DNA of 64,000 nt from Bryobacterales bacterium (GTDB taxonomy: Bacteria > Acidobacteriota > Terriglobia > Bryobacterales > Bryobacteraceae): positions 1-64,000 of the forward strand of contig PLRS01000141.1 in the NCBI GenBank assembly GCA_003164035.1. The letters are read 5' to 3'. Numbering within the stretch: the stretch's first letter is position 1; each line of letters starts with the position of its first letter. Positions 33,861 to 43,451 of the stretch are shown piece after piece. Below the pieces are notes generated by a model. It saw nothing but the letters and a program-made list of their open reading frames with translations, was not told the origin of the DNA and did no database searches. The position numbers were made by a program, and so were the translations under genes.

Positions 33861-33888
33861 GTGGGACAGGCCGGGAGGCCTGTCCCAC
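33861..33888. terminator. Perfect hairpin downstream of rutE (also a dispersed repeat)
   Basis: GTGGGACAGGCC and GGCCTGTCCCAC form a perfect 12-bp stem around GGGA, between the convergent rutE and TonB receptor genes. There is no T-run, so it may not be an intrinsic terminator. It is a longer copy of the hairpin at 13935-13960. Confidence 0.6.
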
Positions 33889-33905
33889 GAGATCCGGCGC
33901 GCGCC

Positions 33906-36900
33906 TTAGAAGTTCAGCCGCAGGGCCATCTGGATCAGCCGGGGAGTGTTGAGCTGGCCGCTGACGACGCCAAATAGCGAGCTGCCCAACTGGTTGCCTG
34001 GCGGGTTGAACTGCACGCGGTTGAACAGGTTGTAGAGTTCCGCCCGGTAGGAAAGTGAAAAGCGCTCGGTGATTTTGGTGTCCTTCGTCAGGGAGAAGTC
34101 CCAGTTGTTGATTCCCAGGGTGCGGGCACGCGAATCGGCGCGAGGCTCATCGCCGAACCCGAACGAGGAGGGCTGACTGTAGCAGGAAGTGTTGAACCAT
34201 TCGCTCAGCTTGGCGGTGGCGGCGGCGCTAATCGTCGGATCGCAACCGGCGGTGATGTTGGGCCGCGGCGCCCCGGCGTTAAAGTACGTGCTCAGAGAGG
34301 TCGGCTGGGCGAGTATGGGGATCGGGAAGCCCGACTGGAAGGTCGTGATGCCGCTGATTCCCCAACCGGAAACGAGCTTGTTGAGGGGTCCCGTGGCGCC
34401 GGATAGGAGCTTTTGACCGCGCCCAAGAGGCAGGGGCATCACATAGCTGACCACGCCGCGGAAGGGAGCGTTATAGCTGAGCTCGGAGCGGTCCCCGCGA
34501 AGGTTGTAATAATCCTGGGTTTCGCCGGGCTGGTAGTATTCGCTGTAGCCGGTCATGGTATCGGCGTTGCCGATGTTCTTGGCGTACTCGAAGGAAACCA
34601 GCAGCGTACCGCCACCGTGGAAATGTTTCTGGACCCTGGACTGCAAGGCGTGGTAGACGCTATCGAAGGCAGCCGTGCTGGCGGAGTAGACGCCGGTGTA
34701 TTGGGGGTAGGGGAGCAGGAGCTGACCATATTGAACGGTGGGCAGCGCCAACGGGCCGGCTTTTACGAGCCCGTAGAACGGATTGGGAACCTGTTGCAGC
34801 AGTTGGCTTCCCAGAGAGAGGTCCGAATAGGGGATCTGGTCGAAGCCCATGCCGTTGCAAATGAGGCCGCCGGCATCGTACAGGTGAACGCCACGGTTGC
34901 CCACGTAGGCAAGCTCCAGCGCGAACCCTCCGGGCAGTTGGCGTTGCAGGTCGATGTTCCAGTTCATCATGTACGGTGTACGGTCGTTGGGAATATCGGT
35001 TACCACCGACTCGCCCAAAGTCAGGGTCTCGTAGCTGGAGTTGCGGAGCGGGAGCGGGAGCAGGCCGTTCGGGAACGGATTGTTGAACGTGGCCACGGGC
35101 GTGAAACCGCCGTCGAGCGTCGGCACCCAGGGAGTGGCCGAGTTATTGATTGGGCTGGCATAAGGGTTCCCGTTCTGTACGGTGTAGCCGGGCGTATAAA
35201 ACACCCCGAACGCGGATCGAACCACGGTCTTTTCGGTGGCGCGCCACGCCACGCCGACGCGCGGCGAGAAAAGCTTCCAGTGAGGCTGCTGGCCAAGCCG
35301 GCTGGAATACCGCGGCGAGTTTACCAGCACCACATCGCCGGGGTAGTTCAGGCCGGCGGCCTGTAAAGCCGGGTTAGTGGCGCCGGGCTCCCAGACCGTG
35401 TTCCAATCGTGTTTCTCGGTCCAGTAGCCGGTGTATTCCCAACGCATGCCAATATTCAAGGTGAGCTTATTGGTGGCCCGGAACGCGTCGTTGATGTAGG
35501 CTCCGGCATAGTGCTGCTCGCCATACGGAGTGTCGGTGTTGGTTTCGTTTCCGGAATTTCCCAAACCCAGAAGGTACGATGCGTAGGCGTTGCCGGTGCT
35601 GCCGGGGGATAGCGGATTGGCCGCCGTAAACGCGGTGGTGAAGTTAAAGACATTGGCGTTGCCGCCTTCCTGGCCGTAGGCGGCAATCTCGCGCCGGATC
35701 TCCGCGCCGAAATGCAGCGTGTGGCGGCCGAGGGTCTTGGTTATCCCTCCGTTCAGCGATTGGCTATCGGAAATCTGCTGCAAGAACAGGCCCGCGAAGC
35801 GGCTGCCGCCCGCACTGTAACCCGGCACCACAACCTCCGGCGTCTGCGAGTGCAGCAGGCCAGCCGTGGTGGCAGCGGGCCAGCCGATCGCGGAGGTGAG
35901 GTTGATCCCCTGTTCCCACGATGTGCGCGTGGAGTAGTCCCGCAAAACTCCGATGTTGATATCCAACACGGTGGTTGGACTCAGCGAGTAAGTATCGCCG
36001 ATCACGCCCTGGTCGGACTGAGAGATGCTCCTGGTCATCTGAAGGTTAGTTCCATAGATGTCGACCGGCTTGGTCCACGGGTTGACGCCGGTGTAGCGAA
36101 CGAACAGGTGCTGCTTGTCGCTGATGTTCTGATCGAGCCGGGCGCTCTGCTGGTTACTGTCGGAGCCGGTGGTGTAGTTGACGATGAAGTTGTTGACCAG
36201 GCCAGGCTGGTTGGGGATGTTCCACCAGTTGTTGAGAAGCGCCGACGTCGGGTTCAGCCGGTTGGAGGGGATGATGTTGCCGGGGAACGGCGTGCGGCCG
36301 GAAGTGACACCGGCTGGGCAGGTCGGCAGCCCCTGTCCGCCGCAGGTGGTGGTCGCCGGGTCGTAGATTACCGCGCTCAGGGCGGAGAGGTTTCCACCGC
36401 GCTCGGCGACGGTGGGGAAGGTGTCGGTGCCGGTTGTCCCGGTGCGGATGCGATTGCCTTCATAAAGCAGGAACGCGAAGGTTTTGTTCTTGCGGATCGG
36501 GCCGCCGACGTTTACGCCGAACTGGTTCTGGCTGTATGCCGGCCGCGGCAGCCCGGCCTTGTTGCTAAAGAAGGTGGAAGCGTTGAGGAGCTTGTTGCGC
36601 AGGTAGTCGTAAGCCGTGCCGTGGAACTCGTTGGCCCCCGATTTAGTCGAGAGGTTGATGACGCCGTCCAGTGTGCCGCCGTATTCCGGACCGACGCTAT
36701 GCGACATGACCTGGAATTCCAGGATCAGGTCCTGGGCGGGCTCGAAGGCGGCGGTGTTGAGCTTGACGTTCATGAACGGAGCGCCGTCCACCCAGGTGAC
36801 GCCCTGGTTCGCCAAGCCACCGGAGATCTGGAAGTTGAGCGAGCCGGCCAGCGCGCCGTTCTGCGGTACCACCCCCGGCGCCAGCGCGATGAGCGCGAAT

Positions 36901-37397
36901 ACGTTGCGCCCGTTGAGCGGCATATCGGTGACGATGCGGCCCTCCACCACCTGGGCTTCGGCCGCGTTTTCGGTTTGTAACAGAGGTGTCTCCGCGGTGA
37001 CTTCCAGGTTCTGGTCGACAGTGCCGACCTGCATGACGGCGTCTATGCGGACCACGTTCTGGGTTTCCACCTGGACGGTATCGCGGGTGAGGTGCTTGAA
37101 GCCGGACTTTTCAACCTCCAGTTTGTAGTTTCCCGGGACCAGGTTGACAAATTGGTAGCTGCCGCTGACATCGGTTTCGGCGGACCGGTGTTCGGTAGTT
37201 CCCAGATTGGTGAGCGTCACGGCCGCGCCGGGGATACTGCTGGAGCTGGCATCGGTGACCGTCCCGACGATCGAACCATACGACGTTTGGGCCGGTGCAG
37301 GCGAGGCAACAGCCATCAGCACGGCTGCCAAAACGCCGGTCGACAGCGTGCCTGGGAAAGCTAACGTAGCACTCCACTCGCGAATTTTGCGGGTCAT
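33906..37397 (-). CDS. TonB-dependent receptor of the Oar/acidobacterial type
   Basis: The ATG at 37397 has AAGGAG upstream and gives 1163 residues. A signal peptide is followed by a CarboxypepD_reg domain ('YGSIVGTVTDASSSSIPGAA', 'DVSGSYQFVNLVPGNYKLEV'), the plug ('VEGRIVTDMPLNGRNVFALI', 'GEYGGTLDGVINLSTKSGA'-like), and a long beta-barrel ending in aromatic 'LNF' for BAM recognition. It is an outer-membrane importer or adhesin; the ligand (glycan or oligopeptide) cannot be read. It is divergent from a ToxR-like regulator gene with 280 bp between, a common regulator-receptor pairing in these bacteria. Confidence 0.92.
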   Translation of the reverse strand: MTRKIREWSATLAFPGTLSTGVLAAVLMAVASPAPAQTSYGSIVGTVTDASSSSIPGAAVTLTNLGTTEHRSAETDVSGSYQFVNLVPGNYKLEVEKSGFKHLTRDTVQVETQNVVRIDAVMQVGTVDQNLEVTAETPLLQTENAAEAQVVEGRIVTDMPLNGRNVFALIALAPGVVPQNGALAGSLNFQISGGLANQGVTWVDGAPFMNVKLNTAAFEPAQDLILEFQVMSHSVGPEYGGTLDGVINLSTKSGANEFHGTAYDYLRNKLLNASTFFSNKAGLPRPAYSQNQFGVNVGGPIRKNKTFAFLLYEGNRIRTGTTGTDTFPTVAERGGNLSALSAVIYDPATTTCGGQGLPTCPAGVTSGRTPFPGNIIPSNRLNPTSALLNNWWNIPNQPGLVNNFIVNYTTGSDSNQQSARLDQNISDKQHLFVRYTGVNPWTKPVDIYGTNLQMTRSISQSDQGVIGDTYSLSPTTVLDINIGVLRDYSTRTSWEQGINLTSAIGWPAATTAGLLHSQTPEVVVPGYSAGGSRFAGLFLQQISDSQSLNGGITKTLGRHTLHFGAEIRREIAAYGQEGGNANVFNFTTAFTAANPLSPGSTGNAYASYLLGLGNSGNETNTDTPYGEQHYAGAYINDAFRATNKLTLNIGMRWEYTGYWTEKHDWNTVWEPGATNPALQAAGLNYPGDVVLVNSPRYSSRLGQQPHWKLFSPRVGVAWRATEKTVVRSAFGVFYTPGYTVQNGNPYASPINNSATPWVPTLDGGFTPVATFNNPFPNGLLPLPLRNSSYETLTLGESVVTDIPNDRTPYMMNWNIDLQRQLPGGFALELAYVGNRGVHLYDAGGLICNGMGFDQIPYSDLSLGSQLLQQVPNPFYGLVKAGPLALPTVQYGQLLLPYPQYTGVYSASTAAFDSVYHALQSRVQKHFHGGGTLLVSFEYAKNIGNADTMTGYSEYYQPGETQDYYNLRGDRSELSYNAPFRGVVSYVMPLPLGRGQKLLSGATGPLNKLVSGWGISGITTFQSGFPIPILAQPTSLSTYFNAGAPRPNITAGCDPTISAAATAKLSEWFNTSCYSQPSSFGFGDEPRADSRARTLGINNWDFSLTKDTKITERFSLSYRAELYNLFNRVQFNPPGNQLGSSLFGVVSGQLNTPRLIQMALRLNF

Positions 37398-37677
37398 GAC
37401 CTTCTCCTTAGTAAGCTCGAACCAGTCCACGCCGGTATCGACGTCTTGAAAGTATCCTCTCTTAAAGGCCCCACCATCTCAGTTACGACAGCGGATTGAT
37501 CGGGCCACCCCATTCTGCCCGGCCGACATCCGGATCTTTGGCGTAATTGTGAAGCGGGCCAGACCGAACAAACCAGCACATACAAGCAAAAACAAGGGTC
37601 AAAGACGTTACGTAACAATTTGTATTTTAGGCCTCAAGGCGATATACTCCCTCCTAGCCTGGAGGGTGGCAAGGGTG

Positions 37678-38991
37678 ATGGTGCCGTCGTCAGTTTCCGT
37701 GACCTCCGACGACAAGCGGCGGGCGGTCGACCAAGTTCTAGCCAGTCAGACTCTTAACCGGTGTGAGCAACTCAAGAGGATACTGTCCTACGTTTGTGCA
37801 AAGGATATCGAGGGGCGATCGCAAGAAATAACCGAGTATTCGCTGGGAGTTGAGGCACTGGGAAGGAGCGCCAGTTTTTCTCCGGGCGAGGATTCGTCGG
37901 TGCGGAGCCGGACGCATGCCCTGCGGAAGAAGCTGCAGGAGTATTACCTGGTGGAGGCTCCCGAGGCCGATATCCGCATCGATATTCCGAGGGGCACTTA
38001 CGGTCCGCAATACATCCGTGGTCACGTTCCCAACGGGGCAGCGGCGGCGGCCCGGCCGGTCCAGCCGCTGCGCCGGCAATGGCTGGCGCGAGCCATTGCG
38101 GCGTTTGCCTGCGGGGTGCTCTTGACGGTTGCTCTCGGCTACGGTCTGCGGCGCTCGTTGGTGCCGGCGGCGATACGCGCCGGAATCCCAGCCATCGTGA
38201 AAGAGGCGTGGGGACCGCTGCTCGGCGGTGACGAGGTGCTGGTGGTGATCGCCACGCCCGCACAGCTTTTCTTGCGGGACTACGGTGGCATGCCCACGCC
38301 CACGGCCCCGGCCGGGGTGCCGCGGATCAATCAGACGCCCGACATTCTGAGCGTGTATGGGCGGCGGCAGCCAGTCTCCGCGCACACGAGACTGCTGTTC
38401 CACCCGAATCAAAGCTCCCCGCTTTGGGGAGACGCGGACGGCGCCATGTCGGTAGTTGCGCTGCTGGCCTCTTACCGTGTGAGCTACCGGGTCCTGCCGG
38501 AGCGGCTCATCCAGCCGTACATGCTACACAATCGAAACGTCCTGCTTTTTGGCAGGCCCGAATACAGCCAGGCGGTTCGACTGCTTTTGGCGGATGCGCC
38601 TTTCGTGATCGAGTACAACCCGGAAATACGTTCCTGGGGGGTGCGCAACCGTTCGCCGAAGAACGGGGAGCCGGCCTTTTTTCAGGCACGTACGGAAGAA
38701 AACACCACGCAGGAGGTCTACGGATTGCTGACGGTGCTGTCAAGCGACGCGCCGGCCGGCGGCAGCCGAAGGACCGTGATCTTCTCGGGGGTCACCACGG
38801 CGGGAGCAAAAGCCGCGGAAGAATTTTTTGCCGCGCCGGAGACCTTGAACGAACTGAAGGCCCGCTTCCGCCGGGACGGGCTGAGCGGGTGGCCGCGCGC
38901 CTGGCAAGTGGTGCTGAAGACGCGCGTTGCCGCCGATGCCACGCTGTTGATGGACTTCAGCTACGCGGCCTACCGGGTGCTTGAGAAGTGA
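37678..38991 (+). CDS. Transmembrane regulator-like protein with N-terminal winged-helix domain
   Basis: From the ATG at 37678 the protein is 437 residues. Residues 1-115 have the acidobacterial winged-helix pattern ('CEQLKRILSYVCAKDIEGRS', 'EYSLGVEALGRSASFSPGED', SSVRSRTHALRKKLQEYY, 'IDIPRGTYGPQY'). A TM helix follows (about 140-160, 'AIAAFACGVLLTVALGYGLR'), then a periplasmic part of about 270 residues of unknown fold. This is a ToxR/CadC-like layout. It lies divergent to the TonB receptor, so it may sense and regulate glycan or nutrient uptake. GGAGGG precedes the start. Confidence 0.7.
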   Translation: MVPSSVSVTSDDKRRAVDQVLASQTLNRCEQLKRILSYVCAKDIEGRSQEITEYSLGVEALGRSASFSPGEDSSVRSRTHALRKKLQEYYLVEAPEADIRIDIPRGTYGPQYIRGHVPNGAAAAARPVQPLRRQWLARAIAAFACGVLLTVALGYGLRRSLVPAAIRAGIPAIVKEAWGPLLGGDEVLVVIATPAQLFLRDYGGMPTPTAPAGVPRINQTPDILSVYGRRQPVSAHTRLLFHPNQSSPLWGDADGAMSVVALLASYRVSYRVLPERLIQPYMLHNRNVLLFGRPEYSQAVRLLLADAPFVIEYNPEIRSWGVRNRSPKNGEPAFFQARTEENTTQEVYGLLTVLSSDAPAGGSRRTVIFSGVTTAGAKAAEEFFAAPETLNELKARFRRDGLSGWPRAWQVVLKTRVAADATLLMDFSYAAYRVLEK

Positions 38992-39091
38992 CCGCGGGCT
39001 GCGCCAAGTCCCGGGATACATCCGACGGCGGAAATACGGCGCGGACGCGGGCGTTCGCCGCACGTTACCGCACGCTATAATCCGGTTTCCG

Positions 39092-40609
39092 ATGCCAGCC
39101 AACCAAACCGGCGGCGGCGCCGGCGCGGAAGAAATGCGCCGGGCGATTGCCGCCTTCGTCGCCAGTGCGCGGCAACCGGCGCTGCTCGAACCCGGGGAAG
39201 AATTGTTGCCCATCGGCGCGGAGAACTTCCTTTTGGAAGCGCGTCCGCGCGGTTTGACGATGCAGGCCTGGGACCGCACGCGCAACCTGACGCGGCGCGT
39301 CGTCGCGATCAAAGCTTCCTCGGCCGGCAAATTGGAGCTGGTGGTGGAGCACTTCGCCAAACGGGAAGGCACGGTCTACCTGCTGGACCTGGCGCGGCAT
39401 TCCGGCGCCGAGATGGGGCGGCGCAGCGGGCGCCTGGTATTCCGGGAACGCTTCCGGTTGTTCCTGCGCCGCCAGTTTCCAGGTTGGAAGTTGGCGGAGC
39501 TGAGCGCCGAAGCCAACCTGGAGTTCAGCCTTTCGCCGGTCTTCCCGCGCGCTTTGCTTCGCGATGGGCGCAAGGGGTGGGCCGCCATCGCGTGTCCGCC
39601 CGAGGGCGACGCGGCGGCGCTGGTTTCGTTCGGCCTGATCTGGCTCGCGTATCTGCGAGGCCGCGAGCGCCGGGTGGCGATGGAGGGCCTGGTCTTGTAC
39701 GTGCCGTCGGGCGCCGAGCGCGCGCCCGCGCTTCGCCTGCTGTGTCTCGATCGCGAGACCGCCCGCTTCGAGCTGTTCCGCTATACCGAAGAGGATTCGG
39801 TGCTGGCGGTGGACCCGCGCGACCACGGCAATCTGGATACGCGCGTGGAGGTTTGCCGCGGCGCGGCCGAGCCGCCATCGCCGGGGTGGGACCGGATCGC
39901 CGCGCAGCCCGGGGTGGAGCGCGTGGTGAAGCACGATGGCCGGGTAAGCCTGCGGGTTCACGGCCTGGAATTCGCCGAGTGCGCGGATGGCGAGTGGCGG
40001 TTTGGCTTGGGCCTTGGGTCGGGCCAGCGGCAGGTGGCCCGCGAGCATCACCTGGGCGAGATCGAGCGCCTGGCCGAAGTGTTGGCCCAGGCGCGCGCGG
40101 CGGGCGCCGGCAGCCGGCAGCACCCGCTCTATCGGCAGTCGCCCGAGGCATGGCTGGAATCGCAGGCGCGCGCGAACCTGGCAGTGCTGGATGCCAGCCT
40201 GCTGCCCGCACCCGTCTATGACCAGGTTCCCGCGTTTGCCGGAGGGGAGCGCGGTTTGATGGACCTGGTGGCCGCCGATAGCCGTGGACGGCTGGCGGTG
40301 ATCGAGCTCAAGGCAACCGCCGACCTGCACCTGCCGCTGCAAGCGCTGGACTATTGGATCCGCGTCAAATGGCACCTGGACCGCGGCGAGTTTGCCACGC
40401 GCGGCTACTTTCCCGGCCTCACGCTAAGCGCCGAGCCGCCGCGCCTGCTGCTGGTGGCCCCGGCGCTGGAATTCCATCCCACCACCGAAACCATCCTGAG
40501 CTTCTTCGATCCCAAAATCGAAGTCGAGCGGATTGGCGTGGGCGAGGACTGGCGGTCCGAGCTACGAGTGATGTTCCGGCTGAAAGGGGCGGATCGGCCG
40601 GGGTTGTGA
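39092..40609 (+). CDS. Hypothetical protein with possible PD-(D/E)XK nuclease-like C-terminal domain
   Basis: The 505-residue protein is cytosolic and Arg-rich, without family recognition. The C-terminal region contains GERGLMDLVAADSRGRLAVI followed by ELKA. The spacing D-x13-ELK matches the PD-(D/E)XK restriction-endonuclease-like motif, with alternating hydrophobic strands. LQALDYWIRVKWH follows, the usual helix after the motif. The N-terminal 300 residues are of unknown fold and have segments (IIRF... RRVVAIKASSAGKLELVVEH) of a beta-rich domain. It may act on DNA, but no partner (methylase, helicase) is adjacent. Confidence 0.6.
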   Translation: MPANQTGGGAGAEEMRRAIAAFVASARQPALLEPGEELLPIGAENFLLEARPRGLTMQAWDRTRNLTRRVVAIKASSAGKLELVVEHFAKREGTVYLLDLARHSGAEMGRRSGRLVFRERFRLFLRRQFPGWKLAELSAEANLEFSLSPVFPRALLRDGRKGWAAIACPPEGDAAALVSFGLIWLAYLRGRERRVAMEGLVLYVPSGAERAPALRLLCLDRETARFELFRYTEEDSVLAVDPRDHGNLDTRVEVCRGAAEPPSPGWDRIAAQPGVERVVKHDGRVSLRVHGLEFAECADGEWRFGLGLGSGQRQVAREHHLGEIERLAEVLAQARAAGAGSRQHPLYRQSPEAWLESQARANLAVLDASLLPAPVYDQVPAFAGGERGLMDLVAADSRGRLAVIELKATADLHLPLQALDYWIRVKWHLDRGEFATRGYFPGLTLSAEPPRLLLVAPALEFHPTTETILSFFDPKIEVERIGVGEDWRSELRVMFRLKGADRPGL

Positions 40610-41028
40610 AGAGGGCGGTGGGTCGCGATTGGCGCGCATCTCAGACAGCCGACTCGGTGCGTTCAACTGCCGGCCATCGGGTGACCGCTCAGAGTCCGAA
40701 CTGAAGTCGCCCCGGCAGTTTCTCGCCATGAAAGAAAATGGGCAGAGCCCTCTTTCGTGGAGCGGACTCTCAGTCTGCCACGCCGGGACTCAGCCCGGCG
40801 CTTGTCTCGCATAGGCTGTTATGCAACGGGAACGGCCCGCGCCTCTGGTTGCGGCTCGCTGGCTGCCCGAGCCTGGCCCAACCCAAATTCCACGCCGTCA
40901 GGATCTCGGAGACCAGACCCGCTTCGGACCGGTCGTCCCGTTTCGGCCCCACAAAGCGGCCTCGCGACTCCATCAAGTTAAACTATGGCTGGAGTTCAAG
41001 GTCCTCGGAGGTGCCCTAAAATAGCCGT
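40610..41028. other. Intergenic region without a gene
   Basis: About 420 bp with short open frames on both strands, none credible. It contains the dispersed repeat at 40756-40801. The remainder shows no tRNA or strong hairpin. Confidence 0.5.
40756..40801. repeat. 46-bp dispersed repeat, reverse copy
   Basis: The reverse complement (CGCCGGGCTGAGTCCCGGCG then GTGGCAGACTGAGAGTC) is nearly the same as 12887-12933, including the flanking CTCCACG. Two copies in 64 kb imply many genome-wide. Confidence 0.75.
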
Positions 41029-41589
41029 ATGGGCAAACCGGCAACATTGCTCCAAGGGTTATGCGGTCACGCGTTGTCGCTTGGCGCTGAGTCGATTGGG
41101 GTCGAGCACAAAGACGGCCGGGATTGCGTGTTCGCCTATAAGGGCGGCGACGGCTTCAAGATCGCGAATTACGCGAGCTCCAGCGCGGATGGGAAAGAGC
41201 TGCGCGGGAACCTTTACGCCGCCGCCAAGAAACCGGTTCGCACCGTCATCGGCGGACAGGTCTATATTCTCAAAGTACGCCTCGTCGAAAGCTTCGGCGA
41301 GGACGCCTTCGAGGTAAGCATCGATCCGGCGCCGAAGCCCGATCCGGCCATGGCGCCGCGATTCACCGCGAAACAGGGACAATATCTCGCCTTCATCTAC
41401 AACTACACCAAGATTCACCGCCAGGCCCCCGCCGAGGCCGACCTGGAGCGCTACTTTCGGGTATCCCCACCTTCGATTCACGAAATGATTAAGACCCTGG
41501 AGCGCAACAGCCTCATCGAAAGAACCCCTGGGCAGGCCCGTTCCATTCGCCTCCTGGTGCAACCGGAACATCTGCCGCGATTGGACTAG
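41029..41589 (+). CDS. LexA-like winged-helix DNA-binding protein
   Basis: The 186-residue product has a C-terminal 75-residue domain resembling the LexA DNA-binding winged helix (FTAKQGQYLAFIYNYTKIHR, 'SPPSIHEMIKTLERNSLIER'). It lacks the LexA autoprotease (no Ser-Lys dyad). The N-terminal half (about 105 residues; 'TVIGGQVYILKVRLVESFGE') is a beta-rich domain of unknown type, probably for ligand or partner binding. It is a candidate repressor. It is convergent with the orphan gene at 41677 and has no operon. Confidence 0.65.
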   Translation: MGKPATLLQGLCGHALSLGAESIGVEHKDGRDCVFAYKGGDGFKIANYASSSADGKELRGNLYAAAKKPVRTVIGGQVYILKVRLVESFGEDAFEVSIDPAPKPDPAMAPRFTAKQGQYLAFIYNYTKIHRQAPAEADLERYFRVSPPSIHEMIKTLERNSLIERTPGQARSIRLLVQPEHLPRLD

Positions 41590-41676
41590 GGGCACGAATA
41601 GGCCGCTTGGCTGGCGCCTCGCAACGCGGTGATAACGGGATCTGGCGACTTTCGCTGGGAAACCCGGCCCGTTTTC

Positions 41677-42996
41677 CTACTTGGTTAGCTCCGGTTCTAC
41701 CTCGCCCCAGTTCACGATGAAAGTGGGAGTGAGGACGCGGAGGTACAACTCGCGGTTCTTGGAGACGCTGCTGAGCATGTGCGCGTTGTTGCTGAAGTCG
41801 CCGGCGTTCGTTACTAATCTTACCGGCACCGCGCGTTCCTGAGCCTCGGGGCGGTAGAGATTGTAAAGCAGTTCCTTTCCCGTGGGCACAAGCGAGAGGT
41901 CGACCAGCACCAGCAGATTGTCAGTCCCCGAGAAGGGGTCGCCGCTATTGGCGTACGACCTCTTGACTTTTGCCCTCCAAGTGCCGCCGGTTGCCTCCAC
42001 ATGCGAGAGAGAGATAGAGCTCAAGCACAGACCCCGTCCGGAGGGACCGCTTCCGAGCTCCTGGTGCACGTGCAGCATCTCGCGGGTTCCCAGATCGTCC
42101 CCCGCGGCGAGGTCGGGCACCTGGTGCGCTTCGAATCCCTGTACCTTCTTAACGCTTGGGTCTGGCGCAAACGGGTCGGTCACTTTCGGGAGGGTCCTGC
42201 CATTCTGAGTCGCAAACCTGCCTTTCAGGTAGCCGGCATTGGTGCCCAGCAGGCCCTTCAGCACGTCCTTGGCCTTCCACATGGTGGCGTAGCGGCGGGT
42301 AAAGATGTCGTCGTCGTCTTTCACATATTGGGAGGTGCCGCCGACTTCAGCCTGCGACTTCTTTTCATAGAGGTCGCGAACTCCGTCGGCGACCTTTACG
42401 TAGGAGTCGTCGATGCCGGTGTGTATGGTGAGCAGGGGTATGTTGAACTGTACCTTTCCCACAACCTGGCCCTTTCCGGGAGGCTTGTTTTTCAGGCCCA
42501 GCACCGTGTCGGTATCCCAGCCCGCGACCCAGCAGCTCTCTACCGTGGTCTTCTTCTCATCCTTTTTTTGGACCGCCGCCGCGGCCACGGGCGCACCGTT
42601 TAAGAAGGTCACCTGCACCGGCATGTTACCAACAGCCATTTTCAATTTCGCGAACGCGTCCTTGACGCCTTTCGACCCCATGACCGCGGGCGCCGACATG
42701 CCGATCTTGCGAAGCTGCTCGATGTACCCCTTGCCGTTAGAGAACTCGTTCTTTCCAAACAGGTAGTCGCGAAAATTGTCGTCGTCCGCGCGATCGTTCT
42801 TCTGTTTTTCCAGGTCGGCTTTTGCCGCGCGCTGGGCCTGCTTCACAGCCTTGATGGCGGTCTTGACGGCGGTGGCGAAGGTGTCGATTGCGTCTTTGAA
42901 CTTGCCGACGTATAGCTTCTCCGTTGCGTCAAGATCGTCGAATTTACGAATGGTAAAGCCTAATGCCAGATTTTTTTGGCCCGGATCGCCGATCAT
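41677..42996 (-). CDS. Orphan hypothetical protein
   Basis: The ATG at 42996 has AGGAGGT 8 nt upstream, an excellent ribosome site; the frame extends to 43047 with no better signal. The 439-residue protein is without signal peptide and has a Lys-rich helical N-terminal third ('KFKDAIDTFATAVKTAIKAV', 'KQAQRAAKADLEKQKNDRAD'). Beta-rich parts follow (AVGNMPVQVTFLNG, VQFNIPLLTIHTG, VVLVDLSLVPTG-like). No family was recognised. Its Asn/Lys/Asp-rich composition differs from the Ala/Arg-rich neighbours, hinting at transfer from another source. It lies between a LexA-like gene and a repeat cluster. Confidence 0.65.
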   Translation of the reverse strand: MIGDPGQKNLALGFTIRKFDDLDATEKLYVGKFKDAIDTFATAVKTAIKAVKQAQRAAKADLEKQKNDRADDDNFRDYLFGKNEFSNGKGYIEQLRKIGMSAPAVMGSKGVKDAFAKLKMAVGNMPVQVTFLNGAPVAAAAVQKKDEKKTTVESCWVAGWDTDTVLGLKNKPPGKGQVVGKVQFNIPLLTIHTGIDDSYVKVADGVRDLYEKKSQAEVGGTSQYVKDDDDIFTRRYATMWKAKDVLKGLLGTNAGYLKGRFATQNGRTLPKVTDPFAPDPSVKKVQGFEAHQVPDLAAGDDLGTREMLHVHQELGSGPSGRGLCLSSISLSHVEATGGTWRAKVKRSYANSGDPFSGTDNLLVLVDLSLVPTGKELLYNLYRPEAQERAVPVRLVTNAGDFSNNAHMLSSVSKNRELYLRVLTPTFIVNWGEVEPELTK

Positions 42997-43235
42997 TTCC
43001 GTCACCTCCTGACTAAGTAGAGGAGTATATCGCAATCGTGCCGCCATGGAGTAGTGCCGGAAATGTGACTTAACACACTAACTGTGGATTAAGTCGCAAC
43101 CTAGAAGTCACTTAGGAGAAACCAGTGCGAAAAACCGGTGACACAAAAACCGGAGGGGCGAAGGACGGCGCGTTCTGAAGCGGCAGTGACGCCTTCGAGA
43201 CTTCCATAAATACGGGAAGCGGGTAAACACGGGCA

Positions 43236-43400
43236 AGGGTGCTTAACCGATCTGGGGATTTGACGGTTCAGGCGCGGAAACCGCTCCCTCGTGGTCGCGG
43301 CTCGGTTACGAGTGCCGCGTGTTTTCAGTCACTTGCCGAACCGCAACCGCGAGGGAGCGGTTTCCCGGAACGGATTTCTTCCAGATCGGTTAAGCACCCC
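43236..43400. repeat. Nested palindromic composite element
   Basis: The outer arms GGTGCTTAACCGATCTGG (43239) and CCAGATCGGTTAAGCACC (43381-43398) are inverted. Inside are inverted copies of the CCGCTCCCTCG.GG..GCGGCTCGG module. Both modules recur separately: the outer arm at 13870-13895 and 51350, the inner at 7819-7888, 51389, 51498 and 61331. It fills the gap before the three-gene operon. Confidence 0.75.
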
Positions 43401-43451
43401 ACGGGCAAGATACATTCCTGCAGCGGAACCTGTCTATGTGATGATATGTGA

